NCBI GenBank assembly: GCA_003993805.1
Contig: RSEF01000006.1
Span: forward strand, 28,579,918-28,643,917
DNA: 64,000 nucleotides
From: Himantopus leucocephalus
Taxonomy: Eukaryota; Chordata; Aves; Charadriiformes; Recurvirostridae
Direction of reading: 5' to 3'
The first letter of the stretch is position 1, and every line of letters starts with the position of its first letter. Shown piece by piece: positions 46,727-59,100 of this stretch. The position numbers and the translations under genes are program-made. Under the pieces are notes generated by a model. That model ran no database searches and was not told where the DNA came from. It saw only the letters and a list, made by a program, of their open reading frames with translations.

Positions 46727-49700
46727 TATAATGGCTGCATAAATATTGCAGCACATCTGAGTTCACTCTCTCACTGCTTTGACTGCTGGGGTTTAAAATA
46801 GGTTCTTTCTCTAGCATAGATCTTGTTCGCGGTTGGTATTGCTTTCGAGAGGGGTTCTGCAATGCATCTTTATTAAATAGTGGAGCCTGTTTGCGATGAG
46901 GTGCAATTTTAACTTACCCATGTTCTAGTCTCCCACTCTTTTCAGCCCACAGGTTGATAGAGGCGCTTGGAGGAAAAAAAAAATAAAGCTTGAGCAGTTT
47001 TTCACTAACTATTTCTAAACTCACTATATTTGGGGTTGCAAAACGTGTTTGCTTGAGACTTGGTTTTGCATTCATTTCCAGAAATCCTATAGATGTCTGT
47101 GGGAATATTTTATGCATAAGGAATGCAAAGTATTCTGCCACCATTGTTTTAGTGCTGAAATATTTGGTGACTTATGACTAACTTTACCAGAAACACCCCG
47201 AATTTCCTTTGAAAGTGTCGATGCAGTGATGTGACTGAAAGCAGACACTCCTTTTTGGGAACTGGTGGCAGATTGCCATCACCTATCTGTCAAAAGTTTG
47301 CTTTACAAAGTTTTTAAACAGCACGGCAATTAGTATCACTTACTTGACTATTAGTGATTAGTAGAGGCATAGAGACTTTTTAAAATAATCCTAGAATGCC
47401 ATCTTTTAAAGGTTTGAATTAATTTCTTGTAGCTACAGCCTTGTTATTATTGTGCCAGATTTTGGGAAGGGTAATATATTAAACTAGTACTTATATTTTT
47501 TGGCTAATCAAGTGTAATCCTAGGGTTTGTTCTGTCTTACATGGAAAACTGCAGCAAGAAAGGTACGTTTAAATCAAATGTTCATTTTTGTTTTATGTAT
47601 CTGATATTAGTAGCTTGTCACTCTTTCACTTGTTGCACATACTAAAGTGGTAGCAGTTGTTCAGGTTAAGGGTATGATGAATGACCCTGTTGTTGGAACT
47701 AAAGTTATGAAAACAGTTTTCTGAAGCAGTAAGTGATGGTATTGCAAGAAACCATACATTTACATAGAACTTCTCTGTGATGATTGATTGATTCACTTTT
47801 ATATGAAGTATTCTGCATAGTGCTGCAAACAACATACATATTACTATCATGCAGTATTTTTAACGCTGTCAAAACCTTGTGTCTACTAGAAGTTTAGAGT
47901 AAGTATTTATAGTGATGGGCATGAAAATATAAGGTTAAGTAATGTTAAGTGAAAGAATAAAAATAATCTTGAAACCCTGACACCTGAGAACCTTAAGCTG
48001 TAGTATATTTATACTTCACTTGTACTTGGATTTTAATTATCCATTAGATATTACAGATAATGTTGGTTTAGTACCTCAAAGAATATGGCAAAACTGCCTT
48101 AGGATTTGCTATTGTATTTAGATCTGTGTTTTCAGTGTTTCCATCTTAATAGGAATTAGTATTAAATCAGAAATTGAAGACTTGTTTCATGGCAGTTTGA
48201 ATGGTCGGAATGATCTATTGGTCTGGCATGTTGTGTTGACTGGGAAGAAAAATAAACATATTTATTACTTTTATGAAGAAATACCTGACTGGCAGCCAAG
48301 AAGACCAGGGCCTGATATTTATTTGTAGTGAGGGGCAGCCATGATTGTGGGGGGGTCAGACTTCTCTTTTTTTCTTTTTCCTTTCTCTTGCCTGCGTCCC
48401 AGTCATCTAAATCTTTGCAAACAGAGGATTTTGCTCTCTCTTCGGTGTGAGGCTTCTCTCCTGTGACTGGCAGTAGTGGTAACCTGTGTAACTGTCGCAC
48501 ATGAGCTGTCCAGTCTTCTGTATAATAGGATTTCTCACTGCTGGGTTTTTTTTTTTTGATGCTGAAAGTTAGGTTATAATCTGTTTTGTAATACACAGCA
48601 TTAATCATGTTTATTGATAATTGTCCTGGGAGCAAATACTCACGTTGTGTCAAAATACTTAAAGCAAAAAAATACTCTTTTTCACTGTTTTAACTGTTGC
48701 ATAGACTAAAAAAAAACAAACAACAAGACACAAAAACAAACAAAAGAAAGCAATTTAGTATGTCACACTAACTTAAAGCTTGTATAGCACAACAATGGAA
48801 GTCCGAGTACATTTGTAGATAAATGGCTAAAACTATACATATAGTGCACCTGCAGGTGCTGAGTAAAGTGCTTTGTGCTGTGGAAGAGTTCAGGTTCTTA
48901 GCTTCAGTCTTATTTTTGCTTCATGTTGTACCCAATCCAGCAAAATACTGGAGTTTATTCCGTCCTTATTAAAAAAAAAAAATATATTAAAAAAATCTAT
49001 AATCTCTCTCAGTGCCTCCCCCCAACTCAACAAAAAAACCTCAAATCACCCCTCAGCTGTCCAAGGCAAGGAGATAACTGAGTAATCCTTATTCTCTTTA
49101 TTAGATGAACCGTTGTATTTCTGAAATTGTGATGGTAGAATTTTGTGCTCTTTTATATTCCCCTTCCCCCTCCTCCTTGAGTCAGCCTCTGCAGAAAAGC
49201 AGAACTATGCATTTCTTTTAATTCTAAGGGATAACCGTGCAGAGAGGAGTCGTCTTCAGATTTCTGTAAATGCCAAGTCCTGTTTAGAAGCATTTAGTTA
49301 CATGGAGTCACTATGTGTGGCAGAGAGAAAATGACTTCACTAGCAAACTATATGGCTCCTGGAGGCATCAGGTGGCTTAATGTGTAAACAAAAGTCCATA
49401 GCAGTCAAAAATAGATCCTTATAAAAAGCAATAGTGCAAAAAAGTGGCCTCCTAAACAAGGAAGTGAAGGGCTACTAGAGAATCCATCTATGTAGTCCTG
49501 TAAAAGCTGATCATAGCGGGTTATGAAGGACTTATCATGAAAACCCATTTTGCTGTTGCATCTGACACAACACTTGGAGTACATAACTTTTAAAAATGTT
49601 TCTTGTACAGAAATGATTGTACAATGGAAGGGTTTAAAGCCAAGAAGAATCTTATAAAATATGCATAATTTGGAGTAGTTTGCACAATTTTCTTATTGAA

Positions 49701-52700
49701 AGGGTGGATGGGTTAAAGGAAGTCTCAGTTGAAATGTTCTTGTTAACATGCTAAATCTGCAACAATTGCTTTTTCTAATAGATTTTAAAACCTAATGGCT
49801 ATTGTACAGTACTTACAAATCCTAAAATGTATCTTATTAAAGAGAATTTTGTAATACTGGCAGTTACATGAGTTATATTGAATTTAAGATTTTAGATGAT
49901 TTCTTTGCATGAAAAGGGAAATTTATGTTAGTAAATAACATGAATTAAGTTACCTGGGAACTTGTCTTTATGCAGCAAATTTTGTTCTGGTAAGTCCCTC
50001 TAGCTCGTTTGAACTCTTGGACAGTGTGCTGATGATGGCAGTTTCAGGTTATCATATTTGTTTTTCATGCTAAGCTGCATATCTGCTTTTTGGAATATTC
50101 AAACAATTGTTTGGCAGCTTTCTTGATAGCATATTGTGTGTGGCAGGCCTAGTTAGGAAGGAAACAAAAGTTTAAATATTATAGCCATGAGCTGTAATTC
50201 ACATAATAAATACAACAACCTGGACTTTTTTTTTCCATGACTTAATCCACAAATTTATTTTCTGTGTTTTAGGTCATCATTAGGCATGTTTTTACAGTAG
50301 TAATTTCTCTTCTCTCTTCCCCGTAAGAAGTCTTCAGTTAAATGTTGGTAATTTCTTGCATTTAGACTGTATACTGTCTCGTCTCTTAAAACGGGCTCTT
50401 TGCAATCCAGCTCTTTTGAGAAGCCCTAAGTCATACCCAAACAGACATCGAGGTTTCAGTTACATGCTCTCACTGTAGTATCATGTTTTCTTCTTCTAAA
50501 CCGAGATGCTGTTTATTGAACCAATTAGCTGTTGGGCGCAAGCCAGAACTTTCTCCTGAAATCAGAATTAATGAATAAACAAATTAGACTGGAAGGGTTT
50601 CTGTTCTCAACGGGCAGTGACAGTTAACGTGTGACAAGGACGCGGTTCATATCCTGCGTTCTCAGAGTCCATGTGTGTCTGTGCCCATACTCGGTCCTGC
50701 CGAAATCAGCGGGGTAAACTGTTGAGTATGGATCACACGTTCACATCACGTATTTGATGGTATGTCTGTCTTGGAATGTTTTTGAAACCATTCCAGCTCT
50801 TCTGTAGCCAGCAGATGGGATGCATACGCCTTCATTAACAAGCAGTTAACTCCGCTGGTACGACTGAATTTTTATCACGCTCCGGGTCTCTGACTTGGCT
50901 CTTTCTGCGTTCCAGCTCCCACTGCTCGTTCTGCTCTCTCTAGGAAGAAATCGGCACTAGCATTACATGCTCCTGCCCTCCTGTGGTAATGAAAACCTAA
51001 ACGTTTTTCTCAAAATCAGGTTGTGTAAAAATAAAAGAGAAAGATAGGAGAATAAGCAACTAATATTTCTCTTCTGGAGCAGCTGCTCGCATCTCTCAAG
51101 ATGTACTTTTGCTTTTGGTGAAGTGTTCTGCTTCAGAAGCCCTGAGAAAATCAAAGTAATTTCTAAACTTGCTGTTACAGTATCAAAAAGACCTTGTAGC
51201 CTTTTGTAGCTTTGAATTAACCTTCTGGCCTTTTTACGTCATATGCAGTATCCCTTTTGCATTAGACTAGACAAACTAAGGGACGGAAATTACAGGGAAG
51301 ATTTTTTAACAGCAGCAATGGCAGTGGGATTGCTCTGCCTTCCCTGCTGTGAGCCGGTGGGAGCTGAAGCCCAGTTCCCGCAAGTGCCTCGGAGAGCCCG
51401 CCCGGCCGGGTCAGCCACGTCGAGCTCACCACGAGTAAGGAGCGGAGGTGGATCACAACCCCAAACTTCTCCTTCCAGACAAGCGAAAGGTCGAGCGAGG
51501 CAAACGGGTGCCAAACAGTCACTGCCGTGAAATTTTTATGGGTAATGAAAGGCACACGGGGTAGTGTGTTAGATCTCTGAAGATGTGATATGGTAACAAG
51601 TAGTCATGTTGCCTGAAAGGATCCTGAAATGGTTGTAGTGTGTATGTGACCTCTTGTTTCTTTAATGATCCTCTGTATTAATAATACTAAAAGAAGTCTG
51701 CTCTCAGCTTGGTTTCAAAGTTAATGGTGTATATAAACTGTGGACATACAACTTCAGTCTCTTTAAGCAAATGTTTATGCGTTATTCTCAACACGTAAAG
51801 TCTTGGAACGAGAAATCTGTGTTTGTCACAGCTTTCACTCCTGTGACTTCCAGTGTCTACTGAAAATGTTTTTTTTTTTTGCTTAAACCTGCTTCATGTT
51901 AGCAGGGAGACTTTCACAGTTTGCACATCATTGGTTCTTTGGGCCAACTTCTTGGCTGTCTTTAAAAAATATTTAATATTTTATATATATATTTTATATA
52001 TCAGTTGTATACCATGGTAATCTAAAAGTATGCTGTAGAGCTGCGATTACTGATTTTTTTCCCCCCATCTTTTTGTACTTCTACAATGTTATTTTTGGTC
52101 CTACTTCATCTGTGAAGCCCCTTAATTAACAGTGAAAATACACTACACAGAATTCAAACAAAAAAGAAATGCTCCAGAATAAGCTTCTGTAGTCTTTGCT
52201 GTAAATGTCTTATTTTGTGACAGAGAAACAAGTTAACACAAGGTAAAATGGTGTCTGGAGCATGAAAGGTACTCATTCCAACTGCTTGTCTGTGTTCCCT
52301 TATCCCAGGGTAATGTGAGTTATATTGCCAAGTAACTAGTATGCTGGAGCGTTTGACTATTGAGTTATCCTGTTTGTGAATCTCCCTAGAGATAAAAAGT
52401 TTTCAAATGAAAGTAGAGGTAGGGGAGGGAGCATGGACGGTTTGTATGTGAGTGCTACTTTCAAAATGCTGCTGATCATTATCTAATGCTTTTTCCAAAT
52501 AGGAGTAAGAATAATGTTTTGAACTTTTCTCTTGCACTTTTTCAATGACAAAGCCATGACTTGTTTGTCATGTATGGAGATGATGGGCAAAGAATGATGA
52601 GCTGCAGAGCGAGTTCTGCATGGGTTGTGCGTGGCTGTAAAAGCTCATGGACTGAATTTCAAGTTGTATGTTTAAGTGCAGAGCGTAAAATGACTGCTCA

Positions 52701-52754
52701 GCCCCTTGTCTCCCTATCAAGAGTAAGTTTTCTTTCCTGTCTGTGTCCAAAGGG

Positions 52755-53192
52755 AAACAAAGGTGGTGAGGGGTCTAGAGCACATGTCTTATGAGGAGTG
52801 GCTGAGGGAACTGGGGTTGTTTAACCTGGAGAAAAGGAGGCTGAGGGGAGACCTTATTGCTCCCTACAACTACCTGAAAGGAGGTTGTGGCAAGGTGGGG
52901 GTCGGTCTCAACTCCCAAGTAACAAGCGATAGGACAAGAGGCAATGGCCTCAAGTTGCGCCAGGGAAGGTTTAGGTTGGATATTAGGAAAAATTTCTTGA
53001 CCGAAACAGTTGTCAAGCCTTGGAAGAGGCTGCCCAGGGAAATGGTTGAGTCACCATCCCTGGGGGTATTTAAAAGACGGGTAGACGTGGTGCTTAGGGA
53101 CATGGTTTAGTGGTGGACTTGGCAGTGCTAGGTTAATGGTTGGACTTGATGATCTTAAAGGTCTTTTCAAACCCAAATGATTCTATGATTCT
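52755..53192 (+). mobile_element. CR1 LINE, 5'-truncated, with intact ORF2 C-terminus
   Basis: The frame from 52763 to 53110 encodes 115 residues without a stop: [20 protein letters not shown], then [60 protein letters not shown] and LRDMV, the C-terminal end of CR1 ORF2. The 3' UTR follows ('ggttggacttgatgatctt', 'aaaggtctttt') and ends with the 8-bp microsatellite ATTCTATG-ATTCT typical of CR1. Truncation at the 5' end removes the reverse transcriptase, so it is immobile. Its intact frame suggests a younger copy than the one at 28.45 kb. Confidence 0.95.
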
Positions 53193-56100
53193 AACTTTCT
53201 CAAGGAGTGGAGGGTGAGATGGGCAACAGCCTTGGATATCTATTTTATTTATGATTTTTATATAAATTCAGTGTTGTATAACCTGGTTTATGAACTGAAT
53301 GAGAGAACTAAGGAACTAATTAACAAGTTTATATTTGTGGGGTTGTACTTTGATGGCTGTTCTGTATGTACTGCAGGTGCATGTATATATTCATCTAGTA
53401 CAAACACATGCTGCTTTTCCGTTACCAAAAGTAAATGGACAGAACTTGATGAATAGAATAGAATAGATGCTAGAAATGTTACCTTTCGCCCAGTTTTTGA
53501 CAACTTTTCAAGTGGCTGCTCTAATACAAAGTTTACATTGATCCCTTACACAAATGATAATTGCAGAACCCCAACACTTAGGATTCATTTGGATTCTGAT
53601 TTTCCTTGCTGCCAAAATTCAAATTACCAGCTAGTGAGCTCTGTAACTTGTGTTAACAGTCAGATGGGGGGGACTGGTTGTATGGTCCTTTTTCTTCATC
53701 TAATGTGGCCATGGGCTCTTTACATCTTAGCGTACTGTTTGATTATTTTTAATATGCAGCTTTTAGCACTGCCTAGTTCTTGCAGCCCAATGTAAATAAA
53801 ATATCCCAGCTTGAAAAGCAGTGACAAAGTGGAATGAATTTTTCTAATATGAAAGCTTAAACCTGTGATCACAGAGCAGACTAATTGGCCAGTGCAAGGA
53901 ATTTGGTTCTTTTAAGTAAAGCTTTTCATTTGCTTGTAAGGTTCACTTTTCGGTACGAGGTGTTCTGATATTTTGACACTGTTATATATAGCTTACTTAT
54001 AATGGTATAATTGCATATTAAAAAAAAGGGGGGGGGAAAGATTACTTTGCACTGTTTGTGAAGTTCACCAAATTCACTTGTGGATCACTCCCAGCTTTAT
54101 TTTGGTACTTCTGATGGCATGTAGTGGTTCTGGAAGAAGTAATGTGGATTTTATGCAAGTCTTTTAATATTTGAAACAGTATCTGGAAATAATAAATAAC
54201 AAATTGAGAGCTCCTGGTGATAATATAGGTGACAAAGAAATTTTAGCTGGAACAGATGGTATTTTTTATCAGCTCAATTTAGATTTGCTGTTTTATCTGT
54301 CTTTTTTATTTATTTTAAGTAAGACTTCAAGACTTAAGCATGCTTATTGTAACTGTATTGCTGTCTAGAAATACCTGATTTTTTTTTTCCCCTGTGTTTA
54401 GGGAAATTACCTTCTTTGGGCTTGATGTAACCCTTAAGCTAAGCAGTATTCTGTTCATTCAGCGTTTGGAAAATTATTTAAAAGGAAAATCCAGGAGATT
54501 CTGGGTTGATGTTGGGATATGGCTGTAGCTTCTAGTTCTTGTTAAAGTATTTGTGTTAGTTTTCCAAAGAAGACTTTTTAGTTGCTAGATTCTTTCTCGT
54601 TAAATTTTAGTGAAAGTGCAGATTTCAATGGCTCAAAAAACCCACTTAACCATGATTGTATTTTCTTGCAGTAGTCTCAAGCTTTAATGTTTTTCTTGAG
54701 ATACTATGATGAATAGTTGGTCTTCCAACCCTGGTTTCTTTAGTGGAAAGATTCAGGTGTCCTCTGTTGGTTTCATGCTTGCTCTTTGAGTGTAAGGACA
54801 TTGCAAATTTTTTAATCTTCTCATAAAAGACAAAAGAAAAGCACCACGTCACTTACCTGAAATAGTAAAATTTTACATTCTCATTTTACTTTAGCACCTT
54901 TTTTTTTTTTTTTTTTTCTGGAGTTGCTCCCTAGCTCTGTGCCTGTGTTTGGGATCTGTTTATTGGTATATGAATACAGATCCCCAAAACAGTGATCAAA
55001 CACAATTGCTATTTGCAATTATCTCTGATCCCCCAGGGGAAAGCCAAATAGGTGCAGCCTGCAGGGATCTTCCTTTGGCCTAGGGGTCTGTAACAGTTCC
55101 AATTTTGCAGTATACTGATTTGTAGTAGTATTTAAATTGTTTGCTGATAGTTGATAGCTGAATCCCAAATTCAGAGAAAGATCAAACACTAAACACTAAT
55201 GGATGCTTTTGTTTTTCATAGATGCAAGGTTTTCTTTTTGGTGATCTAATGTAGTGTGGAGAGTGAAACAGCTATTTACTTGCTTTTTCGTGTCTCTCCG
55301 AGACATTGAAAATACTGCATTTATGGTGCCACGTGCAGATATCTGAAGTCTGATTTATGGTCACATGAACTCTGTGAGACTTGTTCTTAAACAAAACCCC
55401 AAACCTTTTAAGGTTAGTTTTACAACTGATAGGTTTTCGTTTTCATTTCTGCTGAAGTTATTTTTATGGATATCGTGCATTTCTGTGTCTTGCTCTCATT
55501 CACATCAAAAAATGTCATCTACAAAGTGGTGAATGTCAGTAAGTTCTGTTGCAGTTTAGAGATTTTTATTTCTATTTAACGTTCAAGCTTTTTTATCTTT
55601 ATTAGCAGCTTCATACATTGTTTATGCCAGCATGAATGTTATGTTGGAGCATGCAGGGCAGCATAGCTTGGTAGCAGTCCACCAGCCAGAATTGCCTTGC
55701 AGTGCAATGATTTTCGTCCTTTTTCTGAAGGAGGGGTGGAAGTGCTATTTGGGCATCAAATACTTCAAGCACTGAACTTTTTCTTAGATACCACTTCGTA
55801 GCCTCATCCAGCTTGCTGGACGTACTAGTACCATGGCCAAAGGTTGGAGGGGATAGGCAATTTTCTAGCAGATTCCTGCAGAATTATGGTGTGATTGTAA
55901 ATACAAGAGAGGAAGTGGACCCACAAAAGCATCCCTTGAAGATATCACATTCTTGTGGGGAGAGATGAAGAGCTCTTGAATTAAAATGATAGTTTACTAA
56001 TAAATGCTAGAAGTAGGAAAGAGATGGTACTGCATAAGATGAGTGTGCATAATGCAGCCTGCAGTAATGAGCCTGACAATGGCGGGGATCATCTGGTCTG

Positions 56101-59100
56101 GATTTAGTGCTAATGTTATGTTATTTGCTCTGTAAAATAAGCTGGACATTGGTTGTGAGAGAAGTGAGCAGTGAAATAGTATCATCTCCACAGATCTGAC
56201 ATGAGGAATTTAGGAGTTAGAGGAGAGCGCACAATGTGTCAAACAACAGAGGCCATGATTAAAACCTCTTTCTCACAGTCATGCTTCTAACTGGCTTCTC
56301 ACAGGTCAAATTTAGCCTTAGCAAGCAAGAGTAATTTTAAGTTAAAATTCCCTTGTTTGCATCATGTCTGAATTGGATCCCCATAGGATGCTAATTTAAT
56401 ATAAAATGATTTTATGTGTACCTTCATTTTTTTTAAAAAGAGAAATTTAATACCCATGTTTATAACATTGAATTATACTTTAATATTAAGCCAATACTGA
56501 CAATTGTCAGACCAGTTATGTTACTCGCTGTCTGTGTAAGAATTACGGAAGCTTTTGATTTGGTAGGAATTCACATAATACGGGCAAGCGATATTCAGCT
56601 CTTCAGATTGCAGCTTCTTCTCCACCTTCTGTTTGAAGAATTATTGTCAGAGAATGGAAGAAGAGGAGGAAGGAGGAATCGTGGGGGGAGAGAAGCTGCC
56701 CCCGTTTGCACAACCTTATGTCCAAGAATCACGGGAGCTGGAGGCTGGTGGGGAGGAGAAGGTTTCATCAGACACATGCTAATCCTTCAGCCCCGCATAG
56801 GAATAAAAGACTTGATGTAATTTGTCTGTTTCTTGCCTCACAGCAAAGGGAGGGATGGAGAAAGGCTGGGGACAGGGTGGTGGAACACAGCACTGGCGTG
56901 TTGTGCCTTGCTGCAAAGGGAGTGTATGCTGAGAAGGTGGGGTTGGTGCACCCCCCTGTTGCAGGGGACACACCAGTTCAGGTCCCACTCCTCACTCCTT
57001 CTCTAGTTCTGTTGTCCTGCCTGTCTGTCTGCTGCTGCTCTTTGGTCGTTATTCTGACATCTTGTCATACTTGCGGTTTGTTGCTGTCTGTACCCAGTAC
57101 TCCTGTCTCATTTCAGGTAAATGCTGGTGGTTGTCATCTGTCTTCTACCTGTACCTGTGTTTGTTCTCTCTTTCTGATCCTTTCTGTTTTCCTTGGAAGT
57201 GTCATTCTGTGTTTTTTCTTCCCTTCCCACTATTTTGCGAATGATTGAGTAAAAAAGGAACAAATAGGTAGCAAGTCTTTGTTAAAATTAGTTAATCAAC
57301 TTCCTTGTTAAAATAAGTTTTATTTATTTATTTTTAGAGGTTCAGATACCTCTCCAGTGTTTCAATCTCTTCTTTTTTTTCCTTCTGTTCAAGAGCTTTT
57401 TTCTCACTTTCTCAGATATTCCCCTTGTATCCTCATACTGTTCATATATAAATATAGTACTCTGATTTTTAACATATTGTTCTGCAGCATATTGTCATAC
57501 TAAAATTTCTTTAGTCCTTCGAGTTGGTTCCTGAGTCTGTATACCTTTTCTGAGTGCTTTCTGCATATGTCTAATACTTTTTGGATTACACGTGTTTTGA
57601 AAAAGGGCTAATTCTCTTTTAATCTGAATTACTTCAACCTGTACTACCATGTGAGTGTCAGGTGGTTGAAATACCCATCTCCTGCCCTGGGCATCGAAGG
57701 GAAAATCCAGGCTCCATCACTTTGGCGAGCTGTGCGGCGGAGGTTGGGTGCGGTACAGGGACGCGCTGCAAGGAGCTGAGAGCAGTCCTCACCCCTGTGT
57801 AAGTCAGGGAAGAGCCGATGCGGGCAATCCGAGTGCAGTGAATCACCTCTTCTCAGCACGCACTGTCTAGTGCAATCCTCTGGTCCGTTTATTTAACACG
57901 TACAGATTTTGCAAGGTACAAGTATCTGGAGACCAGCAGGTCTGGTAAGGCACTGTGTTGTGCCTGAGCTAGTGTAAAGGTTGCATTTTGCTTAGTCATT
58001 TGTCTTACGAGAACTTTTAAATGTTCACAAACAGATTGGATGATTCCTTGCTGAGTTACTTAGACATTTATAAATGACATCTGTTTTTTGCCTAAAACGA
58101 AGGGCAATAAGGTGCAAGAATGTCATTCGTTATAAATAGGAATACAGTACAATTATTTTTTTTATTTTGCTAGGGTAGTGGTATGAACTTTCATGTAGCT
58201 TTAAGCTAGCCTCCTTTTTCATCAATTTTTTGAGATTTCCATTATCTCATTTCATTTATTAGAAAAGGATGAGGGAAAAGGCTTATTGTATGATATTTGT
58301 ACAGTATTGTTTAATTTGGTTTGTGTGTCTACATTTTTTCCATGGCTTTTTTCAGATTAACATTGCTGCCGCTTTCTACTTTTACAATACACAAGCCTTT
58401 CAAGCATGCTAAAGAGCATATCATCCAGTTGGTTTTTGGCAAGCAGAAATCATGTTTTTCACTATTTCTAGTAAAAATGTCATTGAAGACCTTTTGGTTT
58501 GTTAGAAAAAAAAAAAGGATGCCTCATCTGAACAGATTTTGAAGAATCTGCTTGGAAGGGATCACAGTGGTTTTCTTTTTTCTTTTTTTTTTCATTTCTT
58601 TTGAAGGAAAACATCTTGTTCCTGTGAAGATACCCGATTTATCATGCATTTTCCAGAATTGTTAGTATATGTGAAATAATCTTTTAATCAAGCTCCTAGT
58701 TATGAGCAGCATAGTATTCAGTGCTGTTTGGAGTCTTTTGGGTGTCAGGCTGGAGCTTAAGATGTTGTGTGGTTAAGGCTCCTCCGCAGCAGGAATGAGC
58801 ACGAGGAGTATTTGTGGCAGGTCTGGACTTTAGATGGTTCTTCATAGCAAGGTGAACAGAGCTTGCTTTCTCTTCTGCATTTGTTTTAGCTTTATCTTCT
58901 ATCCTGGGAAAGAAAAGTCGGGGATTGTCACTAGAATCCGTAAGAATGTGGATGAACTTGCAAGAAAATAAAATGTTGTCATCTTTGTTTTTTTTTGTAA
59001 TGCTAATGCATTAAATGTTGATTGGGGGAAAAACATGCAAAAACTAAATAAAAATACTCTAAGAAGTTATGAAAATTAAGTTTGCAATATAGAGCAGTCA

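Larger units (their letters stand above)
42661..52754 (+). other. SHOC2: Presumed SHOC2 intron 1, 5' part
   Basis: Non-coding, increasingly AT-rich. It contains a bulged hairpin (44747-44774), an ambiguous base at 46107 followed by poly-A, and a pair of octamer motifs (46690-46726). No exon, RNA gene or clear transposon was recognised. Confidence 0.45.
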
